Shown here one piece after another: positions 39,004 through 48,149 of a DNA stretch of 64,000 nt (positions within the stretch are counted from its first letter, which is position 1; each line of letters begins with the position of its first letter). The stretch is taken from positions 558,001 through 622,000 of the forward strand of contig NZ_WTYK01000001.1 in assembly GCF_009828065.1 (NCBI RefSeq), written 5' to 3'. Source of the stretch: Croceibacterium soli (lineage in GTDB: Bacteria; Pseudomonadota; Alphaproteobacteria; Sphingomonadales; Sphingomonadaceae). Below the pieces are notes generated by a model that saw nothing but the letters and a program-made list of their open reading frames with translations, had not been told where the DNA came from and searched no databases. A program made the position numbers and the translations under genes.

Positions 39004-39702
39004 ATGGGCAGGAAAAGGGCATTCCCCTGGCGGCGGCGATTCGCCGCGCTGCTGTTGCTTGCCCTGCTGCTCGGCGGCGGGTGGGCGTGGTGGCAGGGCC
39101 AGCACTGGCGGCCGCCGGTCGAGGACTTTCCCGCGCAGGGCGTGCTGCTCGGTGCCGGCGACGGGCTGGCCAACTTCCGCGCCTTCGCGGCGATCGGCGC
39201 GCGGTTCGTCTATTTGGAGGCGAGCGACGGCGCTGCCGCGCGCGATCCGGCGTTCGCGCGCAACTTGCGCGCGGTGCGCGATTCGGGGCTGAGCTACGGC
39301 GCGGTGCACCGCTACGATCCGTGCGTTCCGGCGGATCGCCAGGCGGCGAACTTCATTACCACGGTGCCGCGGGACGGCGGCCTGCTGCCTCCGGCGATCG
39401 CGCTCGACAAGCTGGCCGAGGATTGCCCGGACCGGGTCAGCGAAGCGGCGGTCGAAAGCGAGCTGACCACCTTCCTCAACCAGATCGAAGGCCATGCCGG
39501 CCAGCCGGCGCTGCTCAAGCTCTCGCCCGCCTTCGAGGAACGCTACGGCATTGCGGCCCGGCTCGAGCGCAACCTGTGGCTGGAGCGGGACTGGCTCGAA
39601 CCCGACTACGCCGGCAGGCCGTGGACGCTGTGGACGGCCAACTCCGCTTACCGCAACGAGGCGAGCGAGGGGCCGGTGCGCTGGGTCGTGCTGCAGCCGT
39701 AA
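39004..39702 (+). CDS. GH25 family lysozyme-like protein
   Basis: 232 residues: one N-terminal membrane segment (FAALLLLALLLGGGWAWW) that may be an uncleaved anchor, then a GH25 muramidase TIM-barrel (VEDFPAQGVLLGAGDG, ARFVYLEASDG with the Glu position of the catalytic pair, YGAVHRYDPC, KLAEDCPDRV, TLWTANSAYRNE). The usual first strand Asp (GIDVS in classical enzymes) is replaced by GAGDG, so activity needs checking. Follows the UPF0262 gene by 34 bases and may be co-transcribed. Confidence 0.85.
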   Translation: MGRKRAFPWRRRFAALLLLALLLGGGWAWWQGQHWRPPVEDFPAQGVLLGAGDGLANFRAFAAIGARFVYLEASDGAAARDPAFARNLRAVRDSGLSYGAVHRYDPCVPADRQAANFITTVPRDGGLLPPAIALDKLAEDCPDRVSEAAVESELTTFLNQIEGHAGQPALLKLSPAFEERYGIAARLERNLWLERDWLEPDYAGRPWTLWTANSAYRNEASEGPVRWVVLQP

Positions 39703-39726
39703 GCGGGCTGCGGGCCGGTCCTCCGT

Positions 39727-40497
39727 CTAAGTCCGGCCACAGCCCTTGCAGCTCGGGTCCTTGGCGATAGTCATCGTGCGCATAGCGGGGGCGAGGCCGT
39801 CGAGCACGTGGAGCCGGCCCCACTGCGGACCGCCCAGGCCCCCGCTGGGGGCGAGGAGGACGCGGATGGCTTGTAGGGCGGCGAAAGTGCCGGCCCAGCC
39901 AGACATCGCGCCGAGCATCCCGTCCTCGGCACAAGTGTCGCAGTCGTCGGCATCGAAGGCGTCGCCGACGAAGCAGCGGTAGCAGGCCTCCCCCGGCAAG
40001 TGCCCGGCGAACGCACCGACCTGGCCCTGAAAGCGCCCGACCGCCGCGCTGACCAGCGGGATGCCGGCGGCGACGCAAGCGTCAGAGACGGCAAGGCGGG
40101 TGGCGAAGTTGTCGCATCCGTCGAGCACGAGGTCGGCCCCGGCGAGCAGACCGTCGGCGTTCTCCGCCGTCAGGCGGCACGGGTGCAGGTGGACCTGAAT
40201 CTCGGGATCGAACTCGTGGACCCATACGGACGCGAGTTGCGCTTTTGGATGGTATACCTCGGCCGCCTTGTAGATCGTCTGGCGCTGGAGGTTGCTGGGT
40301 TCGACCCGGTCGTCCTCGATCAGGCTCAGCGTGCCTATGCCCGCGGCGGCAAGGTACTGCAGCGCGGGGCTGCCGATACCGCCTACCCCGATCAGCGCAA
40401 CGTGCGCCCGGTGCAACAGGGCCTGTCCGGCCCCGCCGATTTCCGGGAGCACGATATGGCGGGCGAAACGTTCGAGGCGGTCTGGGGGCAAGGCCAT
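39727..40497 (-). CDS. moeB: ThiF/MoeB/HesA-family adenylyltransferase
   Basis: E1-like enzyme, 256 residues, that adenylates the C-terminus of a MoaD/ThiS-type sulfur carrier. Nucleotide motif LIGVGGIGSPALQYLAAAG, EPSNLQRQTIYKAAEVYHPK, LDGCDNFATR and a zinc site with Cys pairs in CYRCFVG...DDCDTC and CKGCGRT. No partner gene is adjacent, so MoeB (molybdopterin synthase) is preferred by length and similarity over ThiF, not proven. ATG at 40497 begins MALPPDRLERFARHIVLPE, the family start. Confidence 0.88.
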   Translation of the reverse strand: MALPPDRLERFARHIVLPEIGGAGQALLHRAHVALIGVGGIGSPALQYLAAAGIGTLSLIEDDRVEPSNLQRQTIYKAAEVYHPKAQLASVWVHEFDPEIQVHLHPCRLTAENADGLLAGADLVLDGCDNFATRLAVSDACVAAGIPLVSAAVGRFQGQVGAFAGHLPGEACYRCFVGDAFDADDCDTCAEDGMLGAMSGWAGTFAALQAIRVLLAPSGGLGGPQWGRLHVLDGLAPAMRTMTIAKDPSCKGCGRT

Positions 40498-40596
40498 GGA
40501 CGCCCTGTTGGCAGGCTGTTGGTAAGCTGTCGACAGGCCTCTGCACGCGGCACCCACCCCGCTGCGACTAGCCAGCAAGCTGGCAAGTCTCGCTCC

Positions 40597-40629
40597 CCTC
40601 CCGCTTGCGGGAGAGGCCGGGGGTGGGCC
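40597..40629. repeat. Short palindromic element
   Basis: CTCCCCTCCCGCTTGCGGGA with flanking GGCCGGGGGTGGG; a hairpin CTCCCGC/GCGGGAG of a type common in intergenic DNA of proteobacteria. Lies between dnaA and moeB; no T-tract. Confidence 0.55.
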
Positions 40630-40633
40630 CGAG

Positions 40634-42106
40634 CTAGCTCTCCAGCTGGCGCAGGAGGCTGCGCACGTCGCCGTCCATGTCGGCGTCGCGCTTGCGCAAG
40701 TCCTCGATCAGCCGGACCGCGTGGATCACGGTCGAGTGATCGCGGCCGCCGAACTTGCGGCCGATCTCGGGGTAGCTGCGCGGGGTCAGGACTTTGGCGA
40801 GGTACATCGCCACCTGCCGCGGGCGGACTACGGCGCGGGCGCGGCGCTTGCTCGACATTTCCGAACGGTCGACGCGGTAGAACTGGCACACGGTGCGCTG
40901 GATCTCGTCGATGGTGATCCGCCGGCGGTTGGCCGAGAGGATGTCGGTCAGCTGCTCCTCGGCGAGCTGGAGCGAGACTTCCTGGCCGGTGAGCTGGGCG
41001 TAGGCGATCAGCTTGTTGAGGCCGCCGACGAGTTCGCGGACGTTGCGGTTGATCGTGCGGGCGAGGAACTCGATCACGTCGCCCGGAACCGAGAGCGGCG
41101 CAAAGCGGGTAAGCTTGGATTCGAGGATCGAGCGGCGCAGCTCGATATCGGCAGGCTGGATGTCGGCCACCAGGCCCATCGACAGGCGGCTGAGCAGGCG
41201 CGGCTCGACCCCGTCGAGCGCTTGCGGGGCGCGGTCGGCGGCGAACACCAGCCGCTTGCCTTCGGCCAGCAGCGCATCGATCGTGTAGAGCAGCTCTTCC
41301 TGCGCGCTGGCCTTGCCGATGATGAACTGAATGTCGTCCACCAGCAGCAGGTCGAAGCCGCGCAGGCGGGTCTTAAACTCCATCATCTCGTTCGAGCGCA
41401 ACGCCTGGACGAACTCGATCATGAAGCGCTCGGCCGAGCAGTAGAAGATCCGGGCCCGCGGGTGCGCCTGGAGATAGGAATGGCCGATGGCGTGCAGCAG
41501 GTGCGTCTTGCCCTGGCCGGTCGCGGCCTTGAGGTAGAGCGGCGAGAACTGCGGCGTCTCCGTCTTGGCCATGCGCTCCGCCGCGTTGAAGGCGAGCACG
41601 TTGGTCGTGCCGGTGACGAACGCGGCGAAAGTCAGCGACGGGTCGAGCCCGACCGAACTGGTGAAGCCGTGCTCACCGATCGAGCCCATGGCCAGGCCGG
41701 GGCTGTCGTTGGCGGCGCGGTGGCCGAAGCCGTCCTGCCCGCGCAGATCGATGTCGGACAGCTTGCGGCGGCCCGGGTGGACCTGGATGCGCACGTGGCG
41801 CACTTCGCCGCGAGCGATCTTCCACGCCAGCGAGAGCCGGTCGTGGAAGCGGTCCTGCACCCAGTTTGCGGAGAATTCGGTCGGCAGGAACAGATCGAGC
41901 GTGCCGGTTTCCTTGCAGAAGCTGCCGAGCTGGATCGGCTTGATCCACTGCGTGTAGAGCTGGTGACCGAGGTCCTTGCGCAGTCCCTGGCTTATGTCCG
42001 CCCAATCGGCGGCCAGGTCCATTGCCTCCTGTTCCTCGATTTGTCTCACCTGCTGAATCTCCCCTTTTGCCGCCGGCACGCCGGCATGCTCACGCATTCG
42101 AATCAT
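40634..42106 (-). CDS. dnaA: Chromosomal replication initiator DnaA
   Basis: AAA initiator that binds DnaA boxes and opens oriC. 490 residues from this ATG. Domain I (DWADISQGLRKDLGHQLYTQ), AAA core with Walker A ATGQGKTHLLHAIG, DDIQFIIG, sensor region LLSRLSMGL, and domain IV with the signature FGGRDHSTVIHAVRLIEDL. Start is uncertain: ATG at 42106 or 42097, or GTG at 42049, which has AAAGGGGAG ten bases upstream and gives a start closer to the family norm. Leftward, after rpsT. Confidence 0.95.
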   Translation of the reverse strand: MIRMREHAGVPAAKGEIQQVRQIEEQEAMDLAADWADISQGLRKDLGHQLYTQWIKPIQLGSFCKETGTLDLFLPTEFSANWVQDRFHDRLSLAWKIARGEVRHVRIQVHPGRRKLSDIDLRGQDGFGHRAANDSPGLAMGSIGEHGFTSSVGLDPSLTFAAFVTGTTNVLAFNAAERMAKTETPQFSPLYLKAATGQGKTHLLHAIGHSYLQAHPRARIFYCSAERFMIEFVQALRSNEMMEFKTRLRGFDLLLVDDIQFIIGKASAQEELLYTIDALLAEGKRLVFAADRAPQALDGVEPRLLSRLSMGLVADIQPADIELRRSILESKLTRFAPLSVPGDVIEFLARTINRNVRELVGGLNKLIAYAQLTGQEVSLQLAEEQLTDILSANRRRITIDEIQRTVCQFYRVDRSEMSSKRRARAVVRPRQVAMYLAKVLTPRSYPEIGRKFGGRDHSTVIHAVRLIEDLRKRDADMDGDVRSLLRQLES

Positions 42107-42531
42107 CGAACCGCCCCGTCTCAGCACGACCCAAGTTACGCCCCCGACGACCTGACGCCGGCAAGGCGCCGCCCCCACCGGAATCGCCCGAAAGTCGGGT
42201 CCGGAGTCTGGCAAATCGTCATCTCAAAGTGAGAGCCGAGGCATGTTCGCCGCGGCCCGTAGGCAATCAATAAGTAGCCCGCGCGTCTAAGAGCAAGGCC
42301 GGGGATGTAAAAAATGTGAAATATACCGCCTTGACTCGCTGCAACCCCGCAGGGTTGCGTTCATGTGCCTGATTTCATTGGATAAACAGGTCCAACGGCA
42401 CGCGAATCGCGGTAAAACCTACAGTCTTTTCGCGGCGCTCGGCGCGCCCTTCGCAGATGCAAAAAGGGCCGGCGATTTTCGCGCCGGCCCCGTTCCGATT
42501 TCGTTCTCCGATGATGGTTCGGAGAAGCGAA
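42107..42531. other. dnaA leader and promoter region
   Basis: 425 bases between rpsT (upstream) and dnaA, both leftward. It has the rpsT terminator (42461-42491), a single DnaA-box-like TTATCCAAT on the minus strand at 42377-42385 (7 of 9 positions), a perfect GCAACCC/GGGTTGC hairpin at 42341-42358 and an AT-rich TATATTTCACATTTTTTAC just downstream of it that may hold the dnaA -10. One weak box does not make an origin. Confidence 0.45.
42461..42491 (-). terminator. Intrinsic terminator of rpsT
   Basis: GGGCCGGCG at 42466-42474 pairs with CGCCGGCCC at 42482-42490; the leftward transcript continues into UUUUU. Confidence 0.92.
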
Positions 42532-42792
42532 TCACATCGTCGCGACTCGCTTGCTTAGACGACTCATCTTGCGCGAGGCGGTGTTCTTATGGAGTACGCC
42601 ACGTGCGACGCCGCGGGCGAGTTCGGGCTGGGCGGCACGCAGCGCTTCGGCCGCGACCTTCGGGTCGCCGCCGGCGATCGCCAGCTCGACACGCTTCAGG
42701 AAGCTGCGGATACGGCTGACGCGAGCGCCGTTGATCTCGGCCCGGCGGTCATTGCGACGGATGCGCTTCTTTGCTTGCGGCGTATTGGCCAT
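42532..42792 (-). CDS. rpsT: 30S ribosomal protein S20
   Basis: 86-residue primary 16S rRNA-binding protein. [20 protein letters not shown] at the N-terminus and [19 protein letters not shown] at the C-terminus are diagnostic. AGAGGAATGAC precedes the ATG. Followed by its own terminator and then dnaA, the gene order common in alphaproteobacteria. Confidence 0.97.
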   Translation of the reverse strand: MANTPQAKKRIRRNDRRAEINGARVSRIRSFLKRVELAIAGGDPKVAAEALRAAQPELARGVARGVLHKNTASRKMSRLSKRVATM

Positions 42793-42885
42793 GTCATTCC
42801 TCTGTCGGGCCGCATTGGCGCGCGGCCGGTAGTCCGTGTCTGTGAATCTGCGAAACTGGCGGAGTCCCGCCGGAAAGCGGCGCCC

Positions 42886-43551
42886 TTAGCGGGGGCAGGC
42901 CGAATCGTCAACGTCTTGTGGCGCCCGGCTGTCATCGGCGGCGAGCAGGCCGCGCCGGACGAGCTCCGCTTCCAGCCCTTCCGCGCCTTCGAACAAATGC
43001 GCGTGCCAGCCCCGCTCGCGCGCGGCGGCCACGTTGGCGGCGTTGTCGTCGATGAAGAACAGATCCTGCGGCGCGCGGCCGAAGCGGCGCTCGCAGATCT
43101 CGTAGATCCGCGGATCGGGCTTGGCCACGCACTCCTCGCCGGACACGACGATGTCGGCGAACAGCTCGAAGATCGGTTCGGTCGGGCGGAAGCCGGCGAA
43201 GAACTCCGCGCCGAAGTTGGTCAGCGCGTAAAGCGGCAATCCGGCATCGGCCACGCGCCGGACGAGAGCGTGCGTGCCCAGGATCGGCCGGTCGACGGTT
43301 TCGTTGAAGCGCGTGCGGTAGGCCTCGACGAGGTGCGCGTGGTCGGGGAACCGGGCGCTGAGCTCGGGGACCATCTCGTCCAGGGGGCGCCCGGCGTCGG
43401 TCTGGTAGTGCCATTCCTCGGTTAGGACATGGGCGAGGAACCAGTCGAGCTGCTCGGGCTTGTCGATCAGCTTTTCGAACAGGTAGCGCAAGTTCCAGTC
43501 GAACAGCACGCGGCCGATGTCGAACACGACGGCGCTCGGTGATTCGCTCAT
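42886..43551 (-). CDS. HAD superfamily hydrolase (class IA)
   Basis: 221 residues. Motif I FDIGRVLFDWNLRYLF with nucleophile Asp10, motif II ALTNFGAEFF, motif III/IV KPDPRIYEI and FFIDDNAANVAAAR. The FD-x-G-x-V-L-x-D-W pattern is that of the haloacid dehalogenase-like phosphatases related to epoxide hydrolase N-terminal domains and YihX, which act on sugar or nucleotide phosphates. Substrate not predictable. ATG at 43551 begins just before motif I. Cytoplasmic. Confidence 0.88.
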   Translation of the reverse strand: MSESPSAVVFDIGRVLFDWNLRYLFEKLIDKPEQLDWFLAHVLTEEWHYQTDAGRPLDEMVPELSARFPDHAHLVEAYRTRFNETVDRPILGTHALVRRVADAGLPLYALTNFGAEFFAGFRPTEPIFELFADIVVSGEECVAKPDPRIYEICERRFGRAPQDLFFIDDNAANVAAARERGWHAHLFEGAEGLEAELVRRGLLAADDSRAPQDVDDSACPR

Positions 43552-43664
43552 GCCCTGCCCTTCGGATCCGGCCGCCGTAAACGGCACCGGCCCGCGTCCC
43601 CGTATGGGAAGCGAGCCGGAAACGAGCCTTGGGGCGGCCATGGCAGCCCCGGCGAACGCCTGGA

Positions 43665-43790
43665 TTAGCCCTGGCGCGCCTTGAAGCGGCGGTTGGTCTT
43701 ATTGATCACGTAAGTCCGGCCGCGGCGGCGGATCACGCGGTTGTCGCGGTGACGGTTCTTCAGCGACTTGAGGCTGTTGCGGATCTTCAT
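43665..43790 (-). CDS. rpmJ: 50S ribosomal protein L36 (cysteine-free type)
   Basis: 41 codons. The translation begins [20 protein letters not shown], continues [21 protein letters not shown], and matches the longer YkgO-type L36 that lacks the zinc-binding cysteines of the classical 37-residue form. Its ATG lies 13 bases after the A/U tract of a terminator-like hairpin, with weak ribosome-site character (GGAAACACCGACC). The gene is short and easily missed. Confidence 0.95.
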   Translation of the reverse strand: MKIRNSLKSLKNRHRDNRVIRRRGRTYVINKTNRRFKARQG

Positions 43791-43803
43791 GGTCGGTGTT
43801 TCC

Positions 43804-43837
43804 AAAAAATGCGGCACCGGAAATGGCTTCCGATGCC
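43804..43837 (-). terminator. Terminator-type hairpin between galE and rpmJ
   Basis: On the leftward transcript, GGCAUCGGAA pairs with UUCCGGUGCC (one G-U pair) around a five-base loop and is followed by GCAUUUUUU. It ends galE but lies so close to the rpmJ start (13 bases) that rpmJ transcripts from any upstream promoter must pass through it. Confidence 0.8.
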
Positions 43838-43881
43838 CCGAAATCTCAAGGGCGCGCCGTTACGGACGCAGGCATGGCGAG

Positions 43882-44889
43882 TCAAGTGCGGGAGCGGATT
43901 TCGCCGAGCTTGCGCTCCCACTGCAGCGCGTGGCCGACGATCGTTTCCAGGTCGTCGTGCCGCGGCACCCACGGCAGCGTCGCCTTTATACGCGCGTTGT
44001 CGGAGACGAGCGAATCCGGATCGCCCGCGCGGCGCCCTTCGATGCGCCGCTCGATCGTCAGGTTGGTCACCCGATCGACGGCATCGAGCACCTCGAGCAC
44101 GGAGAAGCCGCGGCCATAGCCGCAGTTCATCGTCAGCGATCGCTCTGGCTCGGCGATCAGCGCCTCCAGCGCCAGCACGTGGGCCGCGGCGAGGTCGGAA
44201 ACGTGGATATAGTCGCGCACCCCGGTACCGTCCGGCGTGCCGTAATCCGTGCCGTAGACGGCGACATGGCCGCGCTTGCCCAGCGCCGCCTCAACCGCGA
44301 CCTTGATCAGGTGGGTGGCGCCTGCCGTCGACTGCCCGCTGCGCCCCTGCGGATCGGCGCCGGCGACGTTGAAGTAGCGCAGCGCGCAGTAGTTCAGCGG
44401 ATGGGCGAAGGCGGTGTCGGCCAGCATCCGCTCGGTCATCAGCTTCGACCAGCCGTAAGGGTTGATCGGGCTCTGCGGCGTGTCCTCCGAAACAGGGGAG
44501 ACCTCCGGGATGCCGTAAGTCGCCGCCGTCGAGCTGAAGATGAAATGCGGCGCCCCGGCGGCCACGGCCGCCGCGATCAGCGCGCGGCTCTTCACCGTGT
44601 TGTTGTGGTAGTACTTCAGCGGGTTCTCGACCGATTCCGGCACCACGATCGAACCGGCGAAGTGCATGATCGCGCGGGTGCCCTGCTCGGCGAAGATCCG
44701 CGCCAGCAGTTCGCCGTCCTCGATGTCGCCCTGGTAGAAGGGCACATCGTCGGGCACCGCGAAGCGAAAGCCGGTGGTGAGGTTGTCGATCACCGCCACC
44801 GGCCAGCCAGCGTCGAGCAGGGCGAGCACGGCGTGGCTGCCGATATAACCGGCGCCGCCGGTGACGAGCACGGGAACTTTGTCTGTCAT
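43882..44889 (-). CDS. galE: UDP-glucose 4-epimerase
   Basis: Extended short-chain dehydrogenase interconverting UDP-glucose and UDP-galactose for polysaccharide synthesis. 335 residues, standard. [48 protein letters not shown] (catalytic Ser/Thr), YGWSKLMTE (Tyr-x3-Lys), [35 protein letters not shown] at 44889. Monocistronic with terminator. Confidence 0.95.
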   Translation of the reverse strand: MTDKVPVLVTGGAGYIGSHAVLALLDAGWPVAVIDNLTTGFRFAVPDDVPFYQGDIEDGELLARIFAEQGTRAIMHFAGSIVVPESVENPLKYYHNNTVKSRALIAAAVAAGAPHFIFSSTAATYGIPEVSPVSEDTPQSPINPYGWSKLMTERMLADTAFAHPLNYCALRYFNVAGADPQGRSGQSTAGATHLIKVAVEAALGKRGHVAVYGTDYGTPDGTGVRDYIHVSDLAAAHVLALEALIAEPERSLTMNCGYGRGFSVLEVLDAVDRVTNLTIERRIEGRRAGDPDSLVSDNARIKATLPWVPRHDDLETIVGHALQWERKLGEIRSRT

Positions 44890-45000
44890 CGCGGGGGGAA
44901 TTAGCACGGGAGCCGGGCGGCGCGAGCGTTAATTGCCGGGCCATGCGCCGCGGCGTACCCTGGCGGAGCAACTTCCTGCTATTTCGGACGTTATCCCGCC

Positions 45001-45594
45001 ATGACCCGCACCGCTCTTGCCACAATCGCCGCTGCCATGCTGCTGACAGGCTGCACGCAGACTTATGTCTCGCCCGTTTCGGTGACCCGCTTCGTCGGCG
45101 CGCAGCCGGCGCGGCTCGGCCAGGGCACGATCGTGGTCCGCGCGGCGCCGGGCGAGCCGGGCGACAGCCTGGAGTTCAGCGCCTACACGCGGGCCGTGGC
45201 CGCCGAGCTGGCGCAGCTCGGGTACCAGGTCGTATCCGGCGGAACCGCGACCCAAGTCGCCGAAGTTCGCGCCTCGCGGGTGATCGACGAGCCGGTGAAC
45301 CGCCGCGGCCCAGTCAACGTCGGCGTCGGCGGATCGACCGGCTCCTACGGCTCGGGCATCGGCGTGGGCGTCGGGCTGGACCTGTCGGGCCCGCCGCCGC
45401 AGGTCGCCAGCACCCAGATGGGCGTGATCATCCGCGACAACGGCACGGGCCAGTCGCTCTGGGAAGGACGCGCGCAGTTCTCGGCCAGCGCCAACAGCGA
45501 CTATGCCGACCGCGCGGCCGCCGCCGCCAAGATGGCCGACGCGCTGTTCTCGGGCTTCCCCGGCCAGTCCGGAGAGACTATCGAAGTGGAATGA
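45001..45594 (+). CDS. DUF4136-type lipoprotein
   Basis: 197 residues. [18 protein letters not shown] carries a lipobox LTGC. The body fits DUF4136 ([60 protein letters not shown]). A Gly-rich insert ([20 protein letters not shown]) is usual for the family. Envelope protein of unknown function. Its stop overlaps the start of the M14 carboxypeptidase (ATGA). Confidence 0.85.
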   Translation: MTRTALATIAAAMLLTGCTQTYVSPVSVTRFVGAQPARLGQGTIVVRAAPGEPGDSLEFSAYTRAVAAELAQLGYQVVSGGTATQVAEVRASRVIDEPVNRRGPVNVGVGGSTGSYGSGIGVGVGLDLSGPPPQVASTQMGVIIRDNGTGQSLWEGRAQFSASANSDYADRAAAAAKMADALFSGFPGQSGETIEVE

Positions 45595-46730
45595 GCGACA
45601 TCCACGTGAACGCCGCGTTCGACAGCGGCAACATCGAAGTCCTTTCCGTGGAGGGCGCCACCGCCCGCCTCAGCATTCCCAAGGACAACCACTCCGAATT
45701 CTATCAGTGGTTCCACTTCCGCGTATCAGGCGCGGCAGGCCGCGAACTGACGCTGAAGATCGTCGACCTCAACGGCTCCGCCTATCCCGGCGGCTGGACC
45801 GACTACGACGCCTGCGTCTCCGAAGACCGCGAATACTGGGGCCGGGCGCCGTCCACGTTCGACAAGGACGAGGACGGCGGCACGCTGACCATCCGCTACA
45901 CTCCGGCAGGCGATCTGGCCTGGTTCGCCTATTTCGCGCCTTATTCGATGGAGCGGCACCACGATCTCATCGCTGAAGCCGCCGCCTGCGAAGGGGTGGG
46001 CTACCGCTGCCTCGGCACGACGCTCGACGGCCAGCCGCTCGACTGCCTGGAGATGGGGCAGGGGGAGACTCAGGTCTGGCTCTATGCCCGCCAGCACCCC
46101 GGCGAAACCATGGCCGAATGGTGGATGGAAGGCGCGCTCGAGTGCCTGACCGACCCGGCCGATCCCGTGGCCCGCGTGCTGCGGTCCAAATGCCGCCTGC
46201 ACATCGTGCCGAACTGCAACCCCGACGGCTCGCGCCGCGGGCATTTGCGCACCAACGCGGTGGGCACCAACCTCAACCGTGAATGGGCCGCGCCCAGCGC
46301 GGAGAAGTCGCCCGAAGTGCTGGCCATTCGCAACGCGATGGACAAGACCGGAGTCCACTTCGCCATGGACGTGCACGGCGACGAGGCGATCGCCGCGAAC
46401 TTCATTGCCGGGTTCGAGGGCATTCCCTCCTGGACCGAGGAACTCGGCGCCAAGTACGCCCGCTATCGCTCGATCCTCGAACGCCGCTCGCCCGATTTCC
46501 AGACGGCCCTGGGGTATCCCGTCGCCGCGCCGGCCAAGGCCAACCTGTCGATGAGCACCAACCAGCTCGCGGAGCGCTTCGGCGCCTGCTCGATGACGCT
46601 GGAGATGCCGTTCAAGGATAACGCCGACCTGCCCGATCCTGCCCAGGGCTGGAGCCCCGAGCGGTGCAAGCTGCTGGCTCGCGACTGCCTGGCCAGCCTG
46701 GCCGAGTGGCTGGAGGACGATCGAGGCTGA
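45591..46730 (+). CDS. M14 family carboxypeptidase, cytosolic CCP-like
   Basis: 379 residues: an N-terminal beta-sandwich typical of M14 subfamily B ([38 protein letters not shown]) and a zinc carboxypeptidase domain with [12 protein letters not shown] (first His and Glu), [29 protein letters not shown] (second His) and TLEMPFKDN (catalytic Glu). It resembles the bacterial relatives of eukaryotic cytosolic carboxypeptidases, which trim C-terminal residues; no signal peptide is present. Translationally coupled upstream (ATGA) and downstream (TGATG). Confidence 0.9.
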   Translation: MSDIHVNAAFDSGNIEVLSVEGATARLSIPKDNHSEFYQWFHFRVSGAAGRELTLKIVDLNGSAYPGGWTDYDACVSEDREYWGRAPSTFDKDEDGGTLTIRYTPAGDLAWFAYFAPYSMERHHDLIAEAAACEGVGYRCLGTTLDGQPLDCLEMGQGETQVWLYARQHPGETMAEWWMEGALECLTDPADPVARVLRSKCRLHIVPNCNPDGSRRGHLRTNAVGTNLNREWAAPSAEKSPEVLAIRNAMDKTGVHFAMDVHGDEAIAANFIAGFEGIPSWTEELGAKYARYRSILERRSPDFQTALGYPVAAPAKANLSMSTNQLAERFGACSMTLEMPFKDNADLPDPAQGWSPERCKLLARDCLASLAEWLEDDRG

Positions 46731-48058
46731 TGGGCTCGTCCGCGACGGAAGGCCCGCTCCATCGTCCCACGTTTTCCGAACTGACCCGCGTATCCGCGCG
46801 GATCGGCTGCCTCTCCTTCGGCGGACCGGCCGGCCAGATCGCGCTGATGCACCGCGAGCTGGTCGACGAACGGCGCTGGGTCGCAGAAGAGGAATACCTC
46901 CAGGCGCTCAACCTCTGCCATCTCCTGCCGGGCCCGGAGGCCCAGCAGCTGGCGACGTGGATCGGCTGGAAGCTGCACGGCTGGAAGGGCGGCATCGTCG
47001 CCGGCGGGCTGTTCGTGGTCCCGGGCGCGCTGGTCATGCTGGCGCTGTCGATGCTCTACGCCTTGGCGGCCGACCTCCAGTGGTTCGCGGCGCTGTTCCT
47101 GGGGATCAAGGCAGCGGTCCTGGCGATCATCGCCCAGGCCCTGCTGAGAATCGCCGGCCGGGCGCTCAAGACGCCGCTGCAGCGGGTCCTCGCCGTCGCG
47201 GCCTTCGCCGCCCTGTTCCTGTTCGACGCGCCGTTCCCACTGGTCGTGCTGGCGGCGCTTGCCTTGGGAGCGCTCGTCGGCGCCCAAAAGCCCGAGTGGC
47301 TGGCGCTCAAGCCTGCCCAACCGTTGGCAGGCGCAGGCCCCAGCCCCTGGCCCGCGAGCCTGAAGGCCGCGCTGATCTGGGCCGCGATCTGGGCCGCTCC
47401 GATGATCGCCGTGCTGGTGTTCCTCGGCCCCGAGCATGTCCTGTGGGACATCGGCGTGTTCTTCTCGCAGCTCGCCGTGGTGACCTTCGGCGGCGCCTAT
47501 GCCGTGCTCGCCTACATGGCGCAGGAAGCGGTCAGCGGCTTCGGCTGGCTCGCACCGGGGGAGATGGTCGACGGCCTCGGCCTGGCGGAAACGACGCCCG
47601 GGCCGCTGATCATGGTCACCCAGTTCGTCGGCTATCTCGCCGCCTTCCGCGCGCCCGATCCGTTCGGGCCGCTGCTCGCCGGGGTGCTCGGCGCGGCGCT
47701 GACCACTTGGGTCACGTTTGCGCCGTGCTTCCTGTGGATCTTCGCCTTCGCCCCGTGGATGGAGCGGCTGCAGCGCTCGCCGGCGCTCAAGGGCGGGCTC
47801 GCGGCGGTCACGGCCGCCGTAGTCGGGGTCATCGCCAACCTGGCGCTGTGGTTCGCCTTGCACGTGCTGTTCGCGCGACTCTCCGCCGTGCAGGCTGGGC
47901 CGCTGCGGCTTGAGGTGCCGGTCTGGGCCAGTTTCGACTGGCGCGCGGCGGCGATCGCCGGCGTCGCGGCGCTGCTCGTGTTCGCCCTCAAGTGGAGCAT
48001 CGTCCGCACCTTGATCGTCAGCGCCGCTTTGGGACTTTTATTGGGCGCGACAAGCTGA
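46730..48058 (+). CDS. chrA: Chromate transporter (long-chain CHR family)
   Basis: 442 residues with two homologous CHR halves and 10-12 membrane segments. FSELTRVSARIGCLSFGGPA with the RELVDERRWVAEEEYLQAL helix opens the first half; FFSQLAVVTFGGAYAVLAYM and GLAETTPGPLIMVTQFVGYL the second. Family members export chromate with sulfate-dependent effects; without other resistance genes the physiological substrate is open. ATG shares its A with the upstream TGA. Confidence 0.92.
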   Translation: MGSSATEGPLHRPTFSELTRVSARIGCLSFGGPAGQIALMHRELVDERRWVAEEEYLQALNLCHLLPGPEAQQLATWIGWKLHGWKGGIVAGGLFVVPGALVMLALSMLYALAADLQWFAALFLGIKAAVLAIIAQALLRIAGRALKTPLQRVLAVAAFAALFLFDAPFPLVVLAALALGALVGAQKPEWLALKPAQPLAGAGPSPWPASLKAALIWAAIWAAPMIAVLVFLGPEHVLWDIGVFFSQLAVVTFGGAYAVLAYMAQEAVSGFGWLAPGEMVDGLGLAETTPGPLIMVTQFVGYLAAFRAPDPFGPLLAGVLGAALTTWVTFAPCFLWIFAFAPWMERLQRSPALKGGLAAVTAAVVGVIANLALWFALHVLFARLSAVQAGPLRLEVPVWASFDWRAAAIAGVAALLVFALKWSIVRTLIVSAALGLLLGATS

Positions 48059-48065
48059 CCGGAAT

Positions 48066-48090
48066 GGAACCCGGGCCGCTAAAATCCGTT
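48066..48090 (+). promoter_or_regulatory. General-stress (EcfG-type) promoter for the PRC-barrel gene
   Basis: GGAAC at 48066-48070, exactly 16 bases, CGTT at 48087-48090: a full match to the alphaproteobacterial EcfG consensus GGAAC-N16/17-CGTT, 60 bases upstream of the ATG at 48150. Confidence 0.75.
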
Positions 48091-48149
48091 GATTGAATGG
48101 CCCCGACCTTCGTCTCTGCTCCAGCCCGTCGGGGCCGGAAGGAGGCGAC

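Noticed and set aside
42215-42531. Replication origin next to dnaA
   Set aside because: Only one imperfect DnaA box and no cluster of boxes or AT-rich unwinding tract; in alphaproteobacteria oriC is often elsewhere, for example near hemE.
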